A DNA stretch of 22,964 bases from Anaerolineales bacterium (GTDB lineage Bacteria; Chloroflexota; Anaerolineae; JAAEKA01). Position 1 is the first letter of the stretch; every line of letters begins with the position of its first letter. A program made the position numbers and the translations under genes. The DNA is taken from assembly GCA_020634615.1 (NCBI GenBank), contig JACKBI010000022.1:1-22964 (forward strand). The letters run 5' to 3'. Shown in pieces: positions 1 through 6,879 of this stretch. Under the pieces are notes generated by a model. That model ran no database searches, was not told the origin of the DNA, and worked only from the letters and a program-made list of their open reading frames with translations.

Positions 1-56
1 GCAGCTTTCCTGTTTGCGAAGTGGGCTGCATGACCCGTTACAAAGAAATTGGGTTA

Positions 57-196
57 TGTCACCCTGAATGGGTCTTACGCGCAACGCTCATTTCAGCGAA
101 CCGCAAATGAAGGGTCTCGACTCTCATGGGCCGCGAGATGCTTCATTGGCGATGCCTGTTCGTAGATATTGGCCGTTGGACCCATTCAGCATGACA
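57..196. repeat. MITE-like palindromic repeat downstream of the glycan operon
   Basis: Imperfect terminal inverted repeats of 18 bp (57-74 and 179-196, 16 of 18 matching; outer end TGTCA, inner part CTGAATGGGTC) bracket about 140 bp. Inside are a smaller dyad (GGTCTCG near 110, CGAGATGCTTC near 134) and no plausible gene. The ends resemble the widespread bacterial intergenic repeat type that starts TGTCA-CCTGA and ends TCAG-ATGACA. A shorter relative lies at 6694-6782. The only reading frames in 1-344 are short and unconvincing, so apart from this repeat I see nothing in that stretch. Confidence 0.6.
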
Positions 197-344
197 GACT
201 ACGCCAAGTTTCTCACTCGGTCCGAAGGGCGCCTCAGCGCCATAGGAAATTCAGAATGACGCACTGAAAAGTGTCCGTGAGTGAAATCTTGTCTTGTTTG
301 GAGTGCATCGGACGCAACATCCACATACAACCATTGACCATCAG

Positions 345-382
345 TTTCTCTCTTTTCCCTCTTTTCCTTCCCCCTCTCCCCT
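345..382. other. 38-nt homopyrimidine tract at the end of the glycan operon
   Basis: On the + strand positions 345-382 are an unbroken run of C and T, reaching into the stop codon of the last operon gene; after a single A a further CCTCTCC follows. On the transcript this is an all-purine tail beginning at the stop codon. There is no hairpin with a U-run here, so it is not a classical intrinsic terminator. It could favour triplex DNA, polymerase pausing or RNA binding, but no function can be shown from sequence. Confidence 0.6.
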
Positions 383-1847
383 ACCTCTCCGGCAACCGTG
401 CTTTGTCCCGCTCACGGCGGAAAATCCGTTGCGCCGTCTGTCCGAGAATCTGCAAGTCCAGCCAGATCGTCCAGTTGCGAATGTAATACATCGTCAGGCG
501 CATCTCCTCGTCCAGATTGTGTTCGTCCACCACGGCCCACGGACCTGTAATGCCGGGTTTGACGGTCAGCAGGTTTGGCAGCCAGGACGAATGCGCCTCG
601 ACCTGCCCTACCGAGACAGTCCGCGGCCCGACCCAGCTCATCTGGCCGCGCAGGATGTTGACAAGTTGCGGCATCTTGTCCAACCCGGTGTTGTAGAGGA
701 AGTGCTGCAGACGGGTGACCTGTTCGGCGGTGACCAGTGCGCCGCCGCTGGAATAGTCATCCAGCGCCAGCGGATGGGCGAAGCCGGGTCGCGGCGTATC
801 GCCCAGGCCCGTGTGAAATTTCCAGGTGGTGAAGGTGCCGCCGCCGCACGCCAGCACCTGATGGCGATCGACCACCGGTCCGCGCGCGTTGATCCGCATC
901 GCCGCCGCGATCAGGGCCATCAATGGGGCAGCGACAATCAAGTTCAACAGCGCCAGTGAGTAGTCCAGCGCGCCTTTCAGCAGCTTGTCCACGCCGGTGA
1001 TCCGCTGGCGGTTGACCAGCAACAGCGGCACGTTGGCATCGTGGGTGACCTGAACGCCTGTGGTCAGGATTTCATAGAAGCCGGGCGACAGCTTGATCTC
1101 GTACGGCGCTCGCCCTTCGTTGACGTTCAGTTCCGCCATCAGTTCCTGGAAAGTCTCCCAGGCCACAGCATTGGTCACCACGACGACCTCATGGACATCC
1201 AGACTCTGCGCCACCTGATGCAGACGGTCCGGTCCACCCAGCACCCGCAACGATTCGCCGCGCGCTGGCTGGTCATCCAACGCCACCGGCGTACCGGGCG
1301 CCAAAAAGTCGTCGATGAAACCGACGATTTCGACGCCTGCCGAGCGTGCACCGTGAAACTGGCGGGCGATGGCCTTGCCTTGCTCGTTCGCGCCGACAAT
1401 CAGCGTTCGGGTGCGCATCTGGCCGCGCCGCCTCAGCCGGTAGATGTAGCGACGAAACAGGAAGCGAAACATGCCTACAAAGGACAGGGCGAAGAAAAAA
1501 GCCAACACCAACCAGCCGCGGCTCAAGGTTGCGATGCGCACCCAGTAACCGAGCATGATGATCGCGACGACCGCAAAGAGATTGGACTTGGCAATCTGGA
1601 CGTACTCGTCGATGCCGCCCAGCACCCGGCGCAGGTCGTAAAGATGATTGAGGGCAAAAATGATCAGCCACAGCGGGATGATAAGCAGCCCGACCTTCAG
1701 GTAGACTGCGAACTCCTCGAAGGCGCGCTCCGGCAGCAGACCGCTGGCAATGCGCAGCCAGTACGCCAGCACCAGCGCCAGCGAGATACCCAGCGCGTCC
1801 AGAAGCACCAGCGACGCGATCACTCGACGGCGGGTGGGCTGGTTCAT
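381..1847 (-). CDS. WbaP-like polyprenyl-phosphate sugar-1-phosphate transferase, active site altered
   Basis: A 488-residue membrane protein with the layout of long (WbaP/WcaJ-type) initiating sugar-phosphate transferases. It has four hydrophobic segments (about 10-32, 50-69, 88-106, 112-130), a CoA-binding-like Rossmann domain (about 146-270, LIVGANEQG) and a C-terminal bacterial sugar transferase domain (about 285-488). Such enzymes transfer sugar-1-phosphate from a UDP-sugar to undecaprenyl phosphate at the inner membrane. The fold signatures remain (LDKMPQLVNILRG, VGPR, KPGITG), but the catalytic Asp-Glu pair is Asp390-Lys391, the usual KFRTM is KFHTG (343-347), and VGPRP has become VGPRT. 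The start at 1847 is chosen because its ATG overlaps the kinase stop (ATGA), and the frame extension upstream to 2108 has no membrane-protein character. It is the last gene of the operon. It may be a specialised or weakened enzyme beside the canonical one at 8219-8941. Confidence 0.85.
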   Translation of the reverse strand: MNQPTRRRVIASLVLLDALGISLALVLAYWLRIASGLLPERAFEEFAVYLKVGLLIIPLWLIIFALNHLYDLRRVLGGIDEYVQIAKSNLFAVVAIIMLGYWVRIATLSRGWLVLAFFFALSFVGMFRFLFRRYIYRLRRRGQMRTRTLIVGANEQGKAIARQFHGARSAGVEIVGFIDDFLAPGTPVALDDQPARGESLRVLGGPDRLHQVAQSLDVHEVVVVTNAVAWETFQELMAELNVNEGRAPYEIKLSPGFYEILTTGVQVTHDANVPLLLVNRQRITGVDKLLKGALDYSLALLNLIVAAPLMALIAAAMRINARGPVVDRHQVLACGGGTFTTWKFHTGLGDTPRPGFAHPLALDDYSSGGALVTAEQVTRLQHFLYNTGLDKMPQLVNILRGQMSWVGPRTVSVGQVEAHSSWLPNLLTVKPGITGPWAVVDEHNLDEEMRLTMYYIRNWTIWLDLQILGQTAQRIFRRERDKARLPER

Positions 1848-3016
1848 GAAGCCGCCTCGCTGGCCAACGTAGGGGCGTGGTCTCCCCGCCCAACGCCGCG
1901 CAACGGCGCTGAGCGGGCCGGCGCGCTGGCGGATCGCCGGTTCTCCGCGCCGTTCCAGCCGCTGGATGGCCGCAGCATCGCCGGCTGGATCGACAGACCC
2001 GCGTTCATCAGCACGCGCGCGCCGGTGCTGTCGAACTTGTAGTCCATACGCAACAATCCCTTGGCCTCCAGCGCATCGGTAACAGCCGGCTGGCTGGCCC
2101 GCGGGCAATAGAGCATCAGAAAGCCGCCGCCGCCCGCCCCGGTGATCTTGCCACCTACGGCGCCCAGCTTGCGAGCCGTGTCGTAGCTGTCATCGATCAG
2201 CGCGTTGCTGATGCCGGGCGCAAAGAGCTTCTTCTGCATCCAGTTTTCGTGCAACAACTGGCCGAATGCAGTCAGGTCGCCACCCACAAAACAAGCCCTG
2301 ACGTCCTCGACCATCGCCTTGACGCGGTGCAGCGCCTCGACGGTGGATGAGCTGGACTTGCGGCTGGCATGGGTCTGCTCGCGCAGAATGTCAGCCGAGT
2401 TGCGCGAATGGCCGGTGAAGAAAAGCATCAGGTTGTCCTGCAACTGCTGGCGCGTATCCCACGACACGTCCAGCGGCTTGACAGTACAACCGGAGGCGCT
2501 GAATGTGATTTCATTCAGCCCGCCATAGGCAGCCGCGTACTGATCCTGCTTGCCAATGGGCATCGCCATTTGCTCCATCTCGATATGGCATGCCAGCTCC
2601 GCCAGATCGCCCTTGGTCAGCGGTTCGCCGATGGCCGTGCTCAGCGCCTTGATGATCGCGACCGTCACGGTGCTGGACGATCCCAGGCCCGTTCCGGGGG
2701 GAATCTCCGACGCCAGGAACATGGAGAGGCCGCGCGCCACACCAAAGTGGTTGAGCACCGTGCGCGGCAACTTCAACGTCCCCTCGATGGGCGCGTCGCT
2801 GTCGTCCGGCTCGAGATTGGGGTTCTGACGGTAGAACGTGCTGTAATCAGACGACGCGATTTGCAGCGAATCTCCGTCGTAGACCCGCAGGAAGACGTAG
2901 AAATACTTATCGATGGTGGTGTTGATTACGACGCCACCGAACTGATTGTAGTAGGCAGGCAGGTCTGTGCCGCCGCCGGCCAGGCTGATGCGCACAGGTG
3001 CGCGGGCAATTAGCAT
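1844..3016 (-). CDS. GHMP-family sugar kinase (HddA-like)
   Basis: A 390-residue GHMP kinase resembling D-glycero-D-manno-heptose 7-phosphate or L-fucose-type sugar kinases, which phosphorylate a sugar on the way to a nucleotide sugar. Visible motifs are the N-terminal RAPVRISLAGGGTDLP (5-20), the ATP-binding loop PPGTGLGSSS (106-115), GKQDQ with the probable catalytic Asp158, and the C-terminal glycine loop GGKITGAGGGG (288-298). The substrate cannot be decided. The family core ends near residue 340; about 50 further residues, rich in Arg, Ser, Ala and Pro, form an unusual tail. The gene overlaps the next gene by 4 bp (ATGA). It follows a 197-bp gap with palindromes. A weak promoter-like pair (TTGATG at 3085-3090, TAGGTT at 3062-3067, 17-bp spacing) lies about 45 bp upstream. 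No Shine-Dalgarno sequence is seen. Confidence 0.88.
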   Translation of the reverse strand: MLIARAPVRISLAGGGTDLPAYYNQFGGVVINTTIDKYFYVFLRVYDGDSLQIASSDYSTFYRQNPNLEPDDSDAPIEGTLKLPRTVLNHFGVARGLSMFLASEIPPGTGLGSSSTVTVAIIKALSTAIGEPLTKGDLAELACHIEMEQMAMPIGKQDQYAAAYGGLNEITFSASGCTVKPLDVSWDTRQQLQDNLMLFFTGHSRNSADILREQTHASRKSSSSTVEALHRVKAMVEDVRACFVGGDLTAFGQLLHENWMQKKLFAPGISNALIDDSYDTARKLGAVGGKITGAGGGGFLMLYCPRASQPAVTDALEAKGLLRMDYKFDSTGARVLMNAGLSIQPAMLRPSSGWNGAENRRSASAPARSAPLRGVGRGDHAPTLASEAAS

Positions 3017-3093
3017 AGTGTTTGGAAGGGAAAGGAGGGAAAGTTCAGGGAAACCATGGGAAACCTAAAGACTGGCTGAAAATACATCAATCG

Positions 3094-3181
3094 GACTTCG
3101 GAAGTCGACGAACCGTAGCCAGAGGGTTTTCCAGCCGTTGAATGGCGCTCGTGACTCGTGGTCCTCGACTTCCGAAGTCGA
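3094..3181. repeat. Pair of GACTTC-n-GAAGTC palindromes
   Basis: Two copies of the near-perfect palindrome GACTTC-n-GAAGTC sit in the gap between the kinase and nucleotidyltransferase genes. The first covers 3094-3106 (centre G) and the second 3167-3179 (centre C). With their flanks (TCGAC, CGA) they are also inverted relative to each other, so the transcript could form two small hairpins or one long one. No gene is seen in 3017-3213. The motif resembles part of the hairpin at 16331-16385. Confidence 0.7.
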
Positions 3182-3213
3182 TCTGCGTCGCTTTTGAAAC
3201 AGTCTCAACGGAA

Positions 3214-4425
3214 CTAGCGCCGCAGCAGCGTCGCCGTGCGCTGCGCCAGGCGGCTGGCATACAACGACATTCGCTGGCCGACGCTGCTATCGGCGCCAGC
3301 GACGCCGGACAGCGCCTCCGAAGGCGGGAAGAGACGATAGCGCAGTTCTCGCGCCATCGCGTCAGGTTTGTCCAGCAAGACTATCTCCAGGGCAGCCAGG
3401 CGCGACCAGCCGGCTTTGTCCTCAGCGACCGGCACGTCGAACGGATCGCCGGGCAAAGTCATTGCCAGGACACGCCGCCGCAACGCCGATGGCTGAAGCC
3501 ATGCCAACACATAGGAAGGTACTGGCGCTTCCAGCAATTGTACACAGGAACTGAGACTAGTAAAAAGAAGCGTTTCCAATCCGGCGTGTCTGGCATTGAC
3601 AAGCACATAATCCCAGTCCAGCCGGCCGTCGAAACCACGAGCGAGGTCAGCCATGTCGCACAGCCAGCGCAATCCGACGAAGCGATGCTTGCGAATGTGC
3701 AGCGCCAGATGCAACAACATGTCCTCAGGCGAAAAACGGAGCGCCGTCATGCCATCCACGGTGAACTGTTGGGAACGTTGCCACATCTCGTCGAGGTTGA
3801 GTGCGTTCAGACCCCGTGGTCCCAGGTCCCAGTGCAGTTCAACCGCCAGATCGCGCCCGGCCAACTCAGCCCCGGCCAGCGGCAGGTGATAGCCGTTCTC
3901 GAGGTGAAAACGAAACGCCTCGGCCGGCGGCGGCGGAATACCGATCGTCTTCAATACCGTGCAAGCCAGCTCGATCTGATCCGGCCGCACGAGCAAGTCA
4001 AGGTCGCCGGATGGCCGCAGCGCCAGGTCACCGTAAAGCAGATCAGTCAGACCGTAGCCCTTCAACACCAGGACGTCGACTGCGGCGGAATCCAGCGCGG
4101 CCAGCACCCGGCTCACTTGCTCGAACTGTACCAGGAGATCGAAGCGGATTCCATGCAACGCCTGCCGCATTTGGGTCCACACTTGCGGCGGCACGCAATT
4201 TTCAAGTCCGTATCTGGTCAGGTTTTGGGTGACGAGCGCAATGACCTGGTGCAGCCTGGCCCAAAGGAGCAGTTGGGACCAGTCAACCGGCCCATCGAGG
4301 AGCTGGCTGGCTCGATCCTGTGCGCTGGCTGAGAGACTGGCTCGACTCAGACAGAGCAGCAGTGATCGGCTGGCGTCACGAGCCTCGCCACCAGCGTTGC
4401 CGCTGTCACCACTGCTCACGCTCAT
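3214..4425 (-). CDS. NTP_transf_5-type nucleotidyltransferase family protein
   Basis: A 403-residue soluble protein that fits the uncharacterised nucleotidyltransferase family PF14907 (NTP_transf_5), often found in polysaccharide clusters. The core is LKGYGLTDLLYGDLALRP (121-138) followed by SGDLDLLV (139-146); Asp141 and Asp143 would be the metal-binding DxD pair of the nucleotidyltransferase fold. A later stretch (about 238-258, LRFSPEDMLLHLALHIRKH, then LRWLCDMADL) is typical of the family's helical C-terminal half. The biochemical role is unknown, so transfer of a nucleotide to a sugar, lipid or protein is only inference. The start ATG at 4425 overlaps the TGA of the preceding epimerase gene by 4 bp, which supports both the start and translational coupling. 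Confidence 0.8.
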   Translation of the reverse strand: MSVSSGDSGNAGGEARDASRSLLLCLSRASLSASAQDRASQLLDGPVDWSQLLLWARLHQVIALVTQNLTRYGLENCVPPQVWTQMRQALHGIRFDLLVQFEQVSRVLAALDSAAVDVLVLKGYGLTDLLYGDLALRPSGDLDLLVRPDQIELACTVLKTIGIPPPPAEAFRFHLENGYHLPLAGAELAGRDLAVELHWDLGPRGLNALNLDEMWQRSQQFTVDGMTALRFSPEDMLLHLALHIRKHRFVGLRWLCDMADLARGFDGRLDWDYVLVNARHAGLETLLFTSLSSCVQLLEAPVPSYVLAWLQPSALRRRVLAMTLPGDPFDVPVAEDKAGWSRLAALEIVLLDKPDAMARELRYRLFPPSEALSGVAGADSSVGQRMSLYASRLAQRTATLLRR

Positions 4426-5537
4426 TCTGCCAATCGCACCGTACCAAGTTGCTTCATGACCTGCTCGGCGGCCGCGTAGTAGTCACCCAGGCCGGTCTGC
4501 TGCCGCGCCCAGTCAGCGTACTCGGCGATGATCTGGCGCAGCGGCGTGGACGGTTCCCAGCCCAGCCCGCGCAGCTTGCTGATGTCAGAGACGATGTGGC
4601 GGGTGTCGCCAAAGCGGTATTCGCCCGGCACGGCGATGTCGATATCGACGCCCAACACCTCCGCCACCAATGCACCGTAGGCCAACACCGACGTCGCATG
4701 ACCCCCGCCGACGTTGAAAACCTGGTTATCGGCGCGCTCATCTTCCAGCACGAGCACGTTGGCGCGCGCCACGTCGCCGACATAGACGTAGTCGCGCAGT
4801 TGTCCGCCATCCTCGTAAGCTACCGGCTGCTGGCCGGCCAACATGCGCGTCACGAAGATGCGGCAGATGCCCGAATAGGCGTTGCGGAAGCTCTGGCGCG
4901 GCCCCTGGGTGATGGAGTACCGCATGCCGACGCTGGGGATGCCATAGCGCTGCCCCAGATTGACAGCGATCATCTCCTCGGTGTACTTGGACATGGCGTA
5001 GGAGTTGTGCGGGCGAACCTGCGACTCGTCGGTGGTGCGATAGGTCATCGGACCATCGCACACCGGACAGCACACGTCCCACTGCTTGCTGCGCAACTGC
5101 GCTTCGGGCCGCAGCGGCGGGTACTGTGCGCCGTGGTCAGGGCAGGTGTACGCGCCCTCGCCGTAGACGGCCTGGCTGCTGGCGACCACGACCTTCTGCA
5201 CCGGCAGCCGCTCGTTGACGATCAGTTCGTACAGCAGCGCGGTGCCGGTAGCGTTGACGTCAAAGAAGGTGCTGAAGTCGGTCAGATAGTCCTGGTAGGC
5301 AGCCAGGTGAAACACCACATCAACGCCGTCCAGCGCGCCGAGCATCGCCTCCCTGTCACGCACGTCGCCGCGGATGAACTCCACCGCGGCGGGCAGGTAG
5401 TCAGGAACGCGGCCCGCTTCGTGCACCGGCGGCGCCAGCGCATCCAGCACGCGCACATCGTAGCCCTTGCTCAACAGCAGGTCCACTGTGTGGGAACCGA
5501 TAAAACCGGCGCCGCCGGTTACTAATGCTTTGGTCAT
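4422..5537 (-). CDS. NAD-dependent epimerase/dehydratase (extended SDR) with Cys-rich insertion
   Basis: A 371-residue extended short-chain dehydrogenase/reductase acting on a nucleotide sugar. It has the Rossmann motif TGGAGFIG (7-14), DVNATGT (93-99), the active-site Ser pair VASSQAVYG (118-126) and the catalytic Tyr180-x3-Lys184 (YAMSK). Between the Ser region and the Tyr there is an insertion (about 128-172) with Cys132, His135, Cys156/157 and Cys160 (TCPDHG, CCPVC), which looks like a small zinc ribbon. From memory, similar insertions occur in some 4-epimerases annotated for dTDP-L-rhamnose; the substrate here is not proven. The ATG at 5537 is preferred. A TTG 24 bp upstream has GGAGGG before it but lies inside an inverted repeat, and the conserved MTKALVTGG begins at the ATG. 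It overlaps the next gene by 4 bp. Confidence 0.88.
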   Translation of the reverse strand: MTKALVTGGAGFIGSHTVDLLLSKGYDVRVLDALAPPVHEAGRVPDYLPAAVEFIRGDVRDREAMLGALDGVDVVFHLAAYQDYLTDFSTFFDVNATGTALLYELIVNERLPVQKVVVASSQAVYGEGAYTCPDHGAQYPPLRPEAQLRSKQWDVCCPVCDGPMTYRTTDESQVRPHNSYAMSKYTEEMIAVNLGQRYGIPSVGMRYSITQGPRQSFRNAYSGICRIFVTRMLAGQQPVAYEDGGQLRDYVYVGDVARANVLVLEDERADNQVFNVGGGHATSVLAYGALVAEVLGVDIDIAVPGEYRFGDTRHIVSDISKLRGLGWEPSTPLRQIIAEYADWARQQTGLGDYYAAAEQVMKQLGTVRLAE

Positions 5538-5550
5538 GGTTGTAGTAGAG

Positions 5551-5606
5551 AGAGTTGCCAACTTTTCCCTCCGGGACGGTTCCCAGTCGGAAAAGTTGGC
5601 AACTCT
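5551..5606. repeat. Perfect 18-bp inverted repeat (AGAGTTGCCAACTTTTCC)
   Basis: Arms 5551-5568 and 5589-5606 are perfect reverse complements of AGAGTTGCCAACTTTTCC, separated by 20 bp that contain a smaller dyad (GGGACGGTTCCC). The element fills almost the whole 76-bp gap between the two epimerase genes. It would form a strong hairpin in the operon transcript. Neither arm is followed by a U-run, so it is unlikely to be a plain terminator. Confidence 0.85.
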
Positions 5607-5613
5607 ACGGCAC

Positions 5614-6651
5614 CTAGCGCTCCGTCAACAGAATGTTCAGCTTGCGTGCGACTTCTTCGCGGTTGCGGGTGCTGTAATACCAGTCGATGGTGCGGCGCAG
5701 GCCATCCTCGAACGAGATGTTCGGTTCCCATCCCAGACGGTCGCGGCTGCGGGTCAGATCAGCTGCGCGGCTGAAGACGCCGACCGGCTTGTCAAGATCG
5801 AAGAATATCTCGTCCGGCTCCCAGCCAGTGATCTCGAAGATCTTGCGCGCCGCGTCGATGACCTTGATGTGCTCGGCTGTGCCGACGTTGACAGCGCTGC
5901 CGTCCTCGATGCACTCCAGCGCGCGGATCGAGCCTTCGACGATGTCGCCAACGTAAGTGAAGTTGCGATCCTGCTCGCCGGTGCCCCAGATCTCGTAGGG
6001 ATCCATGCCCACAAAGGCCTTGGCGATCAACGCGATGACCGCGTGGGTCTCGTTCTCGCGCTCGCCGTAGGCGGTGAAGTAACGACAGGAGACGCATTTC
6101 ATGCCGTACTGCTTGTGGTAGGCGCGCAGCGCCATCTCGCCCATCAGCTTGGCCCAGCCGTATTCGCCATCGGCCAGCGCGGCCCCCGGCTTGAACGGAT
6201 CGGCCCAGTCCTCGCGCAGGTAGACCATGCCGCCCTTCTCGATCTGTAACTCGTCCTGCAGATTGGTGGGGTAGACGCAAGCAGAGCTGGAAAATGCAAC
6301 CCGCTCGACGCCCGCCCGCCAGGCCGAGTGGAACACCGAGCCATCGAGGATCATGTTGGTGGAGCATTCCACCGGATGGGTGTCGATGTAGCCGCGCCCG
6401 CCGTGGGACGCAGCAAGATGAAAGACGACCTCCCGGCCCGCAGTTGCCTTGTCGGCAAAGGCGCGGTCGCGCAGGTCGCCCTCCATGAACTCGACGTCGC
6501 CAATGGATTTATGTAAATTCTCCAGCTTACCGCTGGACAGATCGTCCGCGACCCGAACGGTCGCCCCGCGGGCGACCAGTGCATCAACCAGGTGGCTGCC
6601 AATAAACGAGGCTCCGCCGGTCACCAATGTCTTTGTGCCGGACCAATTCAT
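5614..6651 (-). CDS. NAD-dependent epimerase/dehydratase (extended SDR, GDP-mannose 3,5-epimerase-like)
   Basis: A 345-residue extended SDR protein. Features are the Rossmann loop TGGASFIGSH (11-20, Ser in place of the middle Gly), DDLSSGKLEN (36-45), HLAASHGGRGYIDTHP (78-93), the active-site region SSSACVYP (121-128) and the catalytic Tyr164-x3-Lys168 (YGWAK). The GGRGYI and SSACVYP stretches recall GDP-mannose 3,5-epimerase, but UDP-sugar 4-epimerase or dehydratase activity is equally possible. It is expected to make or interconvert a nucleotide sugar for this operon. The ATG at 6651 has an AGGAG about 12 nt upstream; the in-frame TTG at 6693 adds residues not expected for the family. It is flanked on both sides by repeat-containing gaps rather than overlaps. 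Confidence 0.88.
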   Translation of the reverse strand: MNWSGTKTLVTGGASFIGSHLVDALVARGATVRVADDLSSGKLENLHKSIGDVEFMEGDLRDRAFADKATAGREVVFHLAASHGGRGYIDTHPVECSTNMILDGSVFHSAWRAGVERVAFSSSACVYPTNLQDELQIEKGGMVYLREDWADPFKPGAALADGEYGWAKLMGEMALRAYHKQYGMKCVSCRYFTAYGERENETHAVIALIAKAFVGMDPYEIWGTGEQDRNFTYVGDIVEGSIRALECIEDGSAVNVGTAEHIKVIDAARKIFEITGWEPDEIFFDLDKPVGVFSRAADLTRSRDRLGWEPNISFEDGLRRTIDWYYSTRNREEVARKLNILLTER

Positions 6652-6693
6652 TTGCTTTGTAAGCTCCTTTCGGATTTGGGTATCAAATTGCAA

Positions 6694-6782
6694 CCGTCAT
6701 TGCGAGCCGCTGCGACGGAGAGATCCTTCGCTGGCGGTTCGCCGTCGTGCTGGTTGGATGCTAGACCCGCTCAGGATGACAG
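6694..6782. repeat. GTCAT-type palindromic repeat
   Basis: The ends CCGTCATTGCGAGCCG (6694-6709) and CCGCTCAGGATGACAG (6767-6782) form imperfect terminal inverted repeats around about 57 bp that include GAGATCCTTCGCTGG. It is the same general repeat type as 57-196. It sits in the 228-bp gap between the glycosyltransferase at 6880 and the epimerase at 5614; the rest of the gap holds only a small hairpin. Confidence 0.6.
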
Positions 6783-6811
6783 TCACGGTGGTCGCGTTTC
6801 TCGCCAGGCGC

Positions 6812-6828
6812 ATGCCGCCGCGCGGCAT
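6812..6828. other. Small hairpin in the operon gap
   Basis: ATGCCGC (6812-6818) and GCGGCAT (6822-6828) form a perfect 7-bp stem with a 3-nt loop, 52 bp after the stop codon of the glycosyltransferase in the direction of transcription. No U-run follows on the minus strand. It could be an mRNA-stabilising or attenuating hairpin. Confidence 0.4.
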
Positions 6829-6879
6829 CCGGAACTCTCAATGACACTGACGGACTTCGTTGACCGTGCAGTGAACTTC

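Noticed and set aside
68..486. Short frames at 68-259 and 271-486
   Set aside because: They lie in a palindromic repeat and a homopyrimidine tract, with no ribosome-binding site or recognisable motif.
1848..2108. N-terminal extension of the WbaP-like protein
   Set aside because: It overlaps the kinase gene and is low-complexity; the ATG at 1847 is fixed by the ATGA overlap and begins the first membrane helix region.
3142..5525. Two long + strand frames of about 400 residues (3142-4332 and 4320-5525)
   Set aside because: Both are antisense to genes with clear family motifs, and their composition is that of reverse-frame translation.
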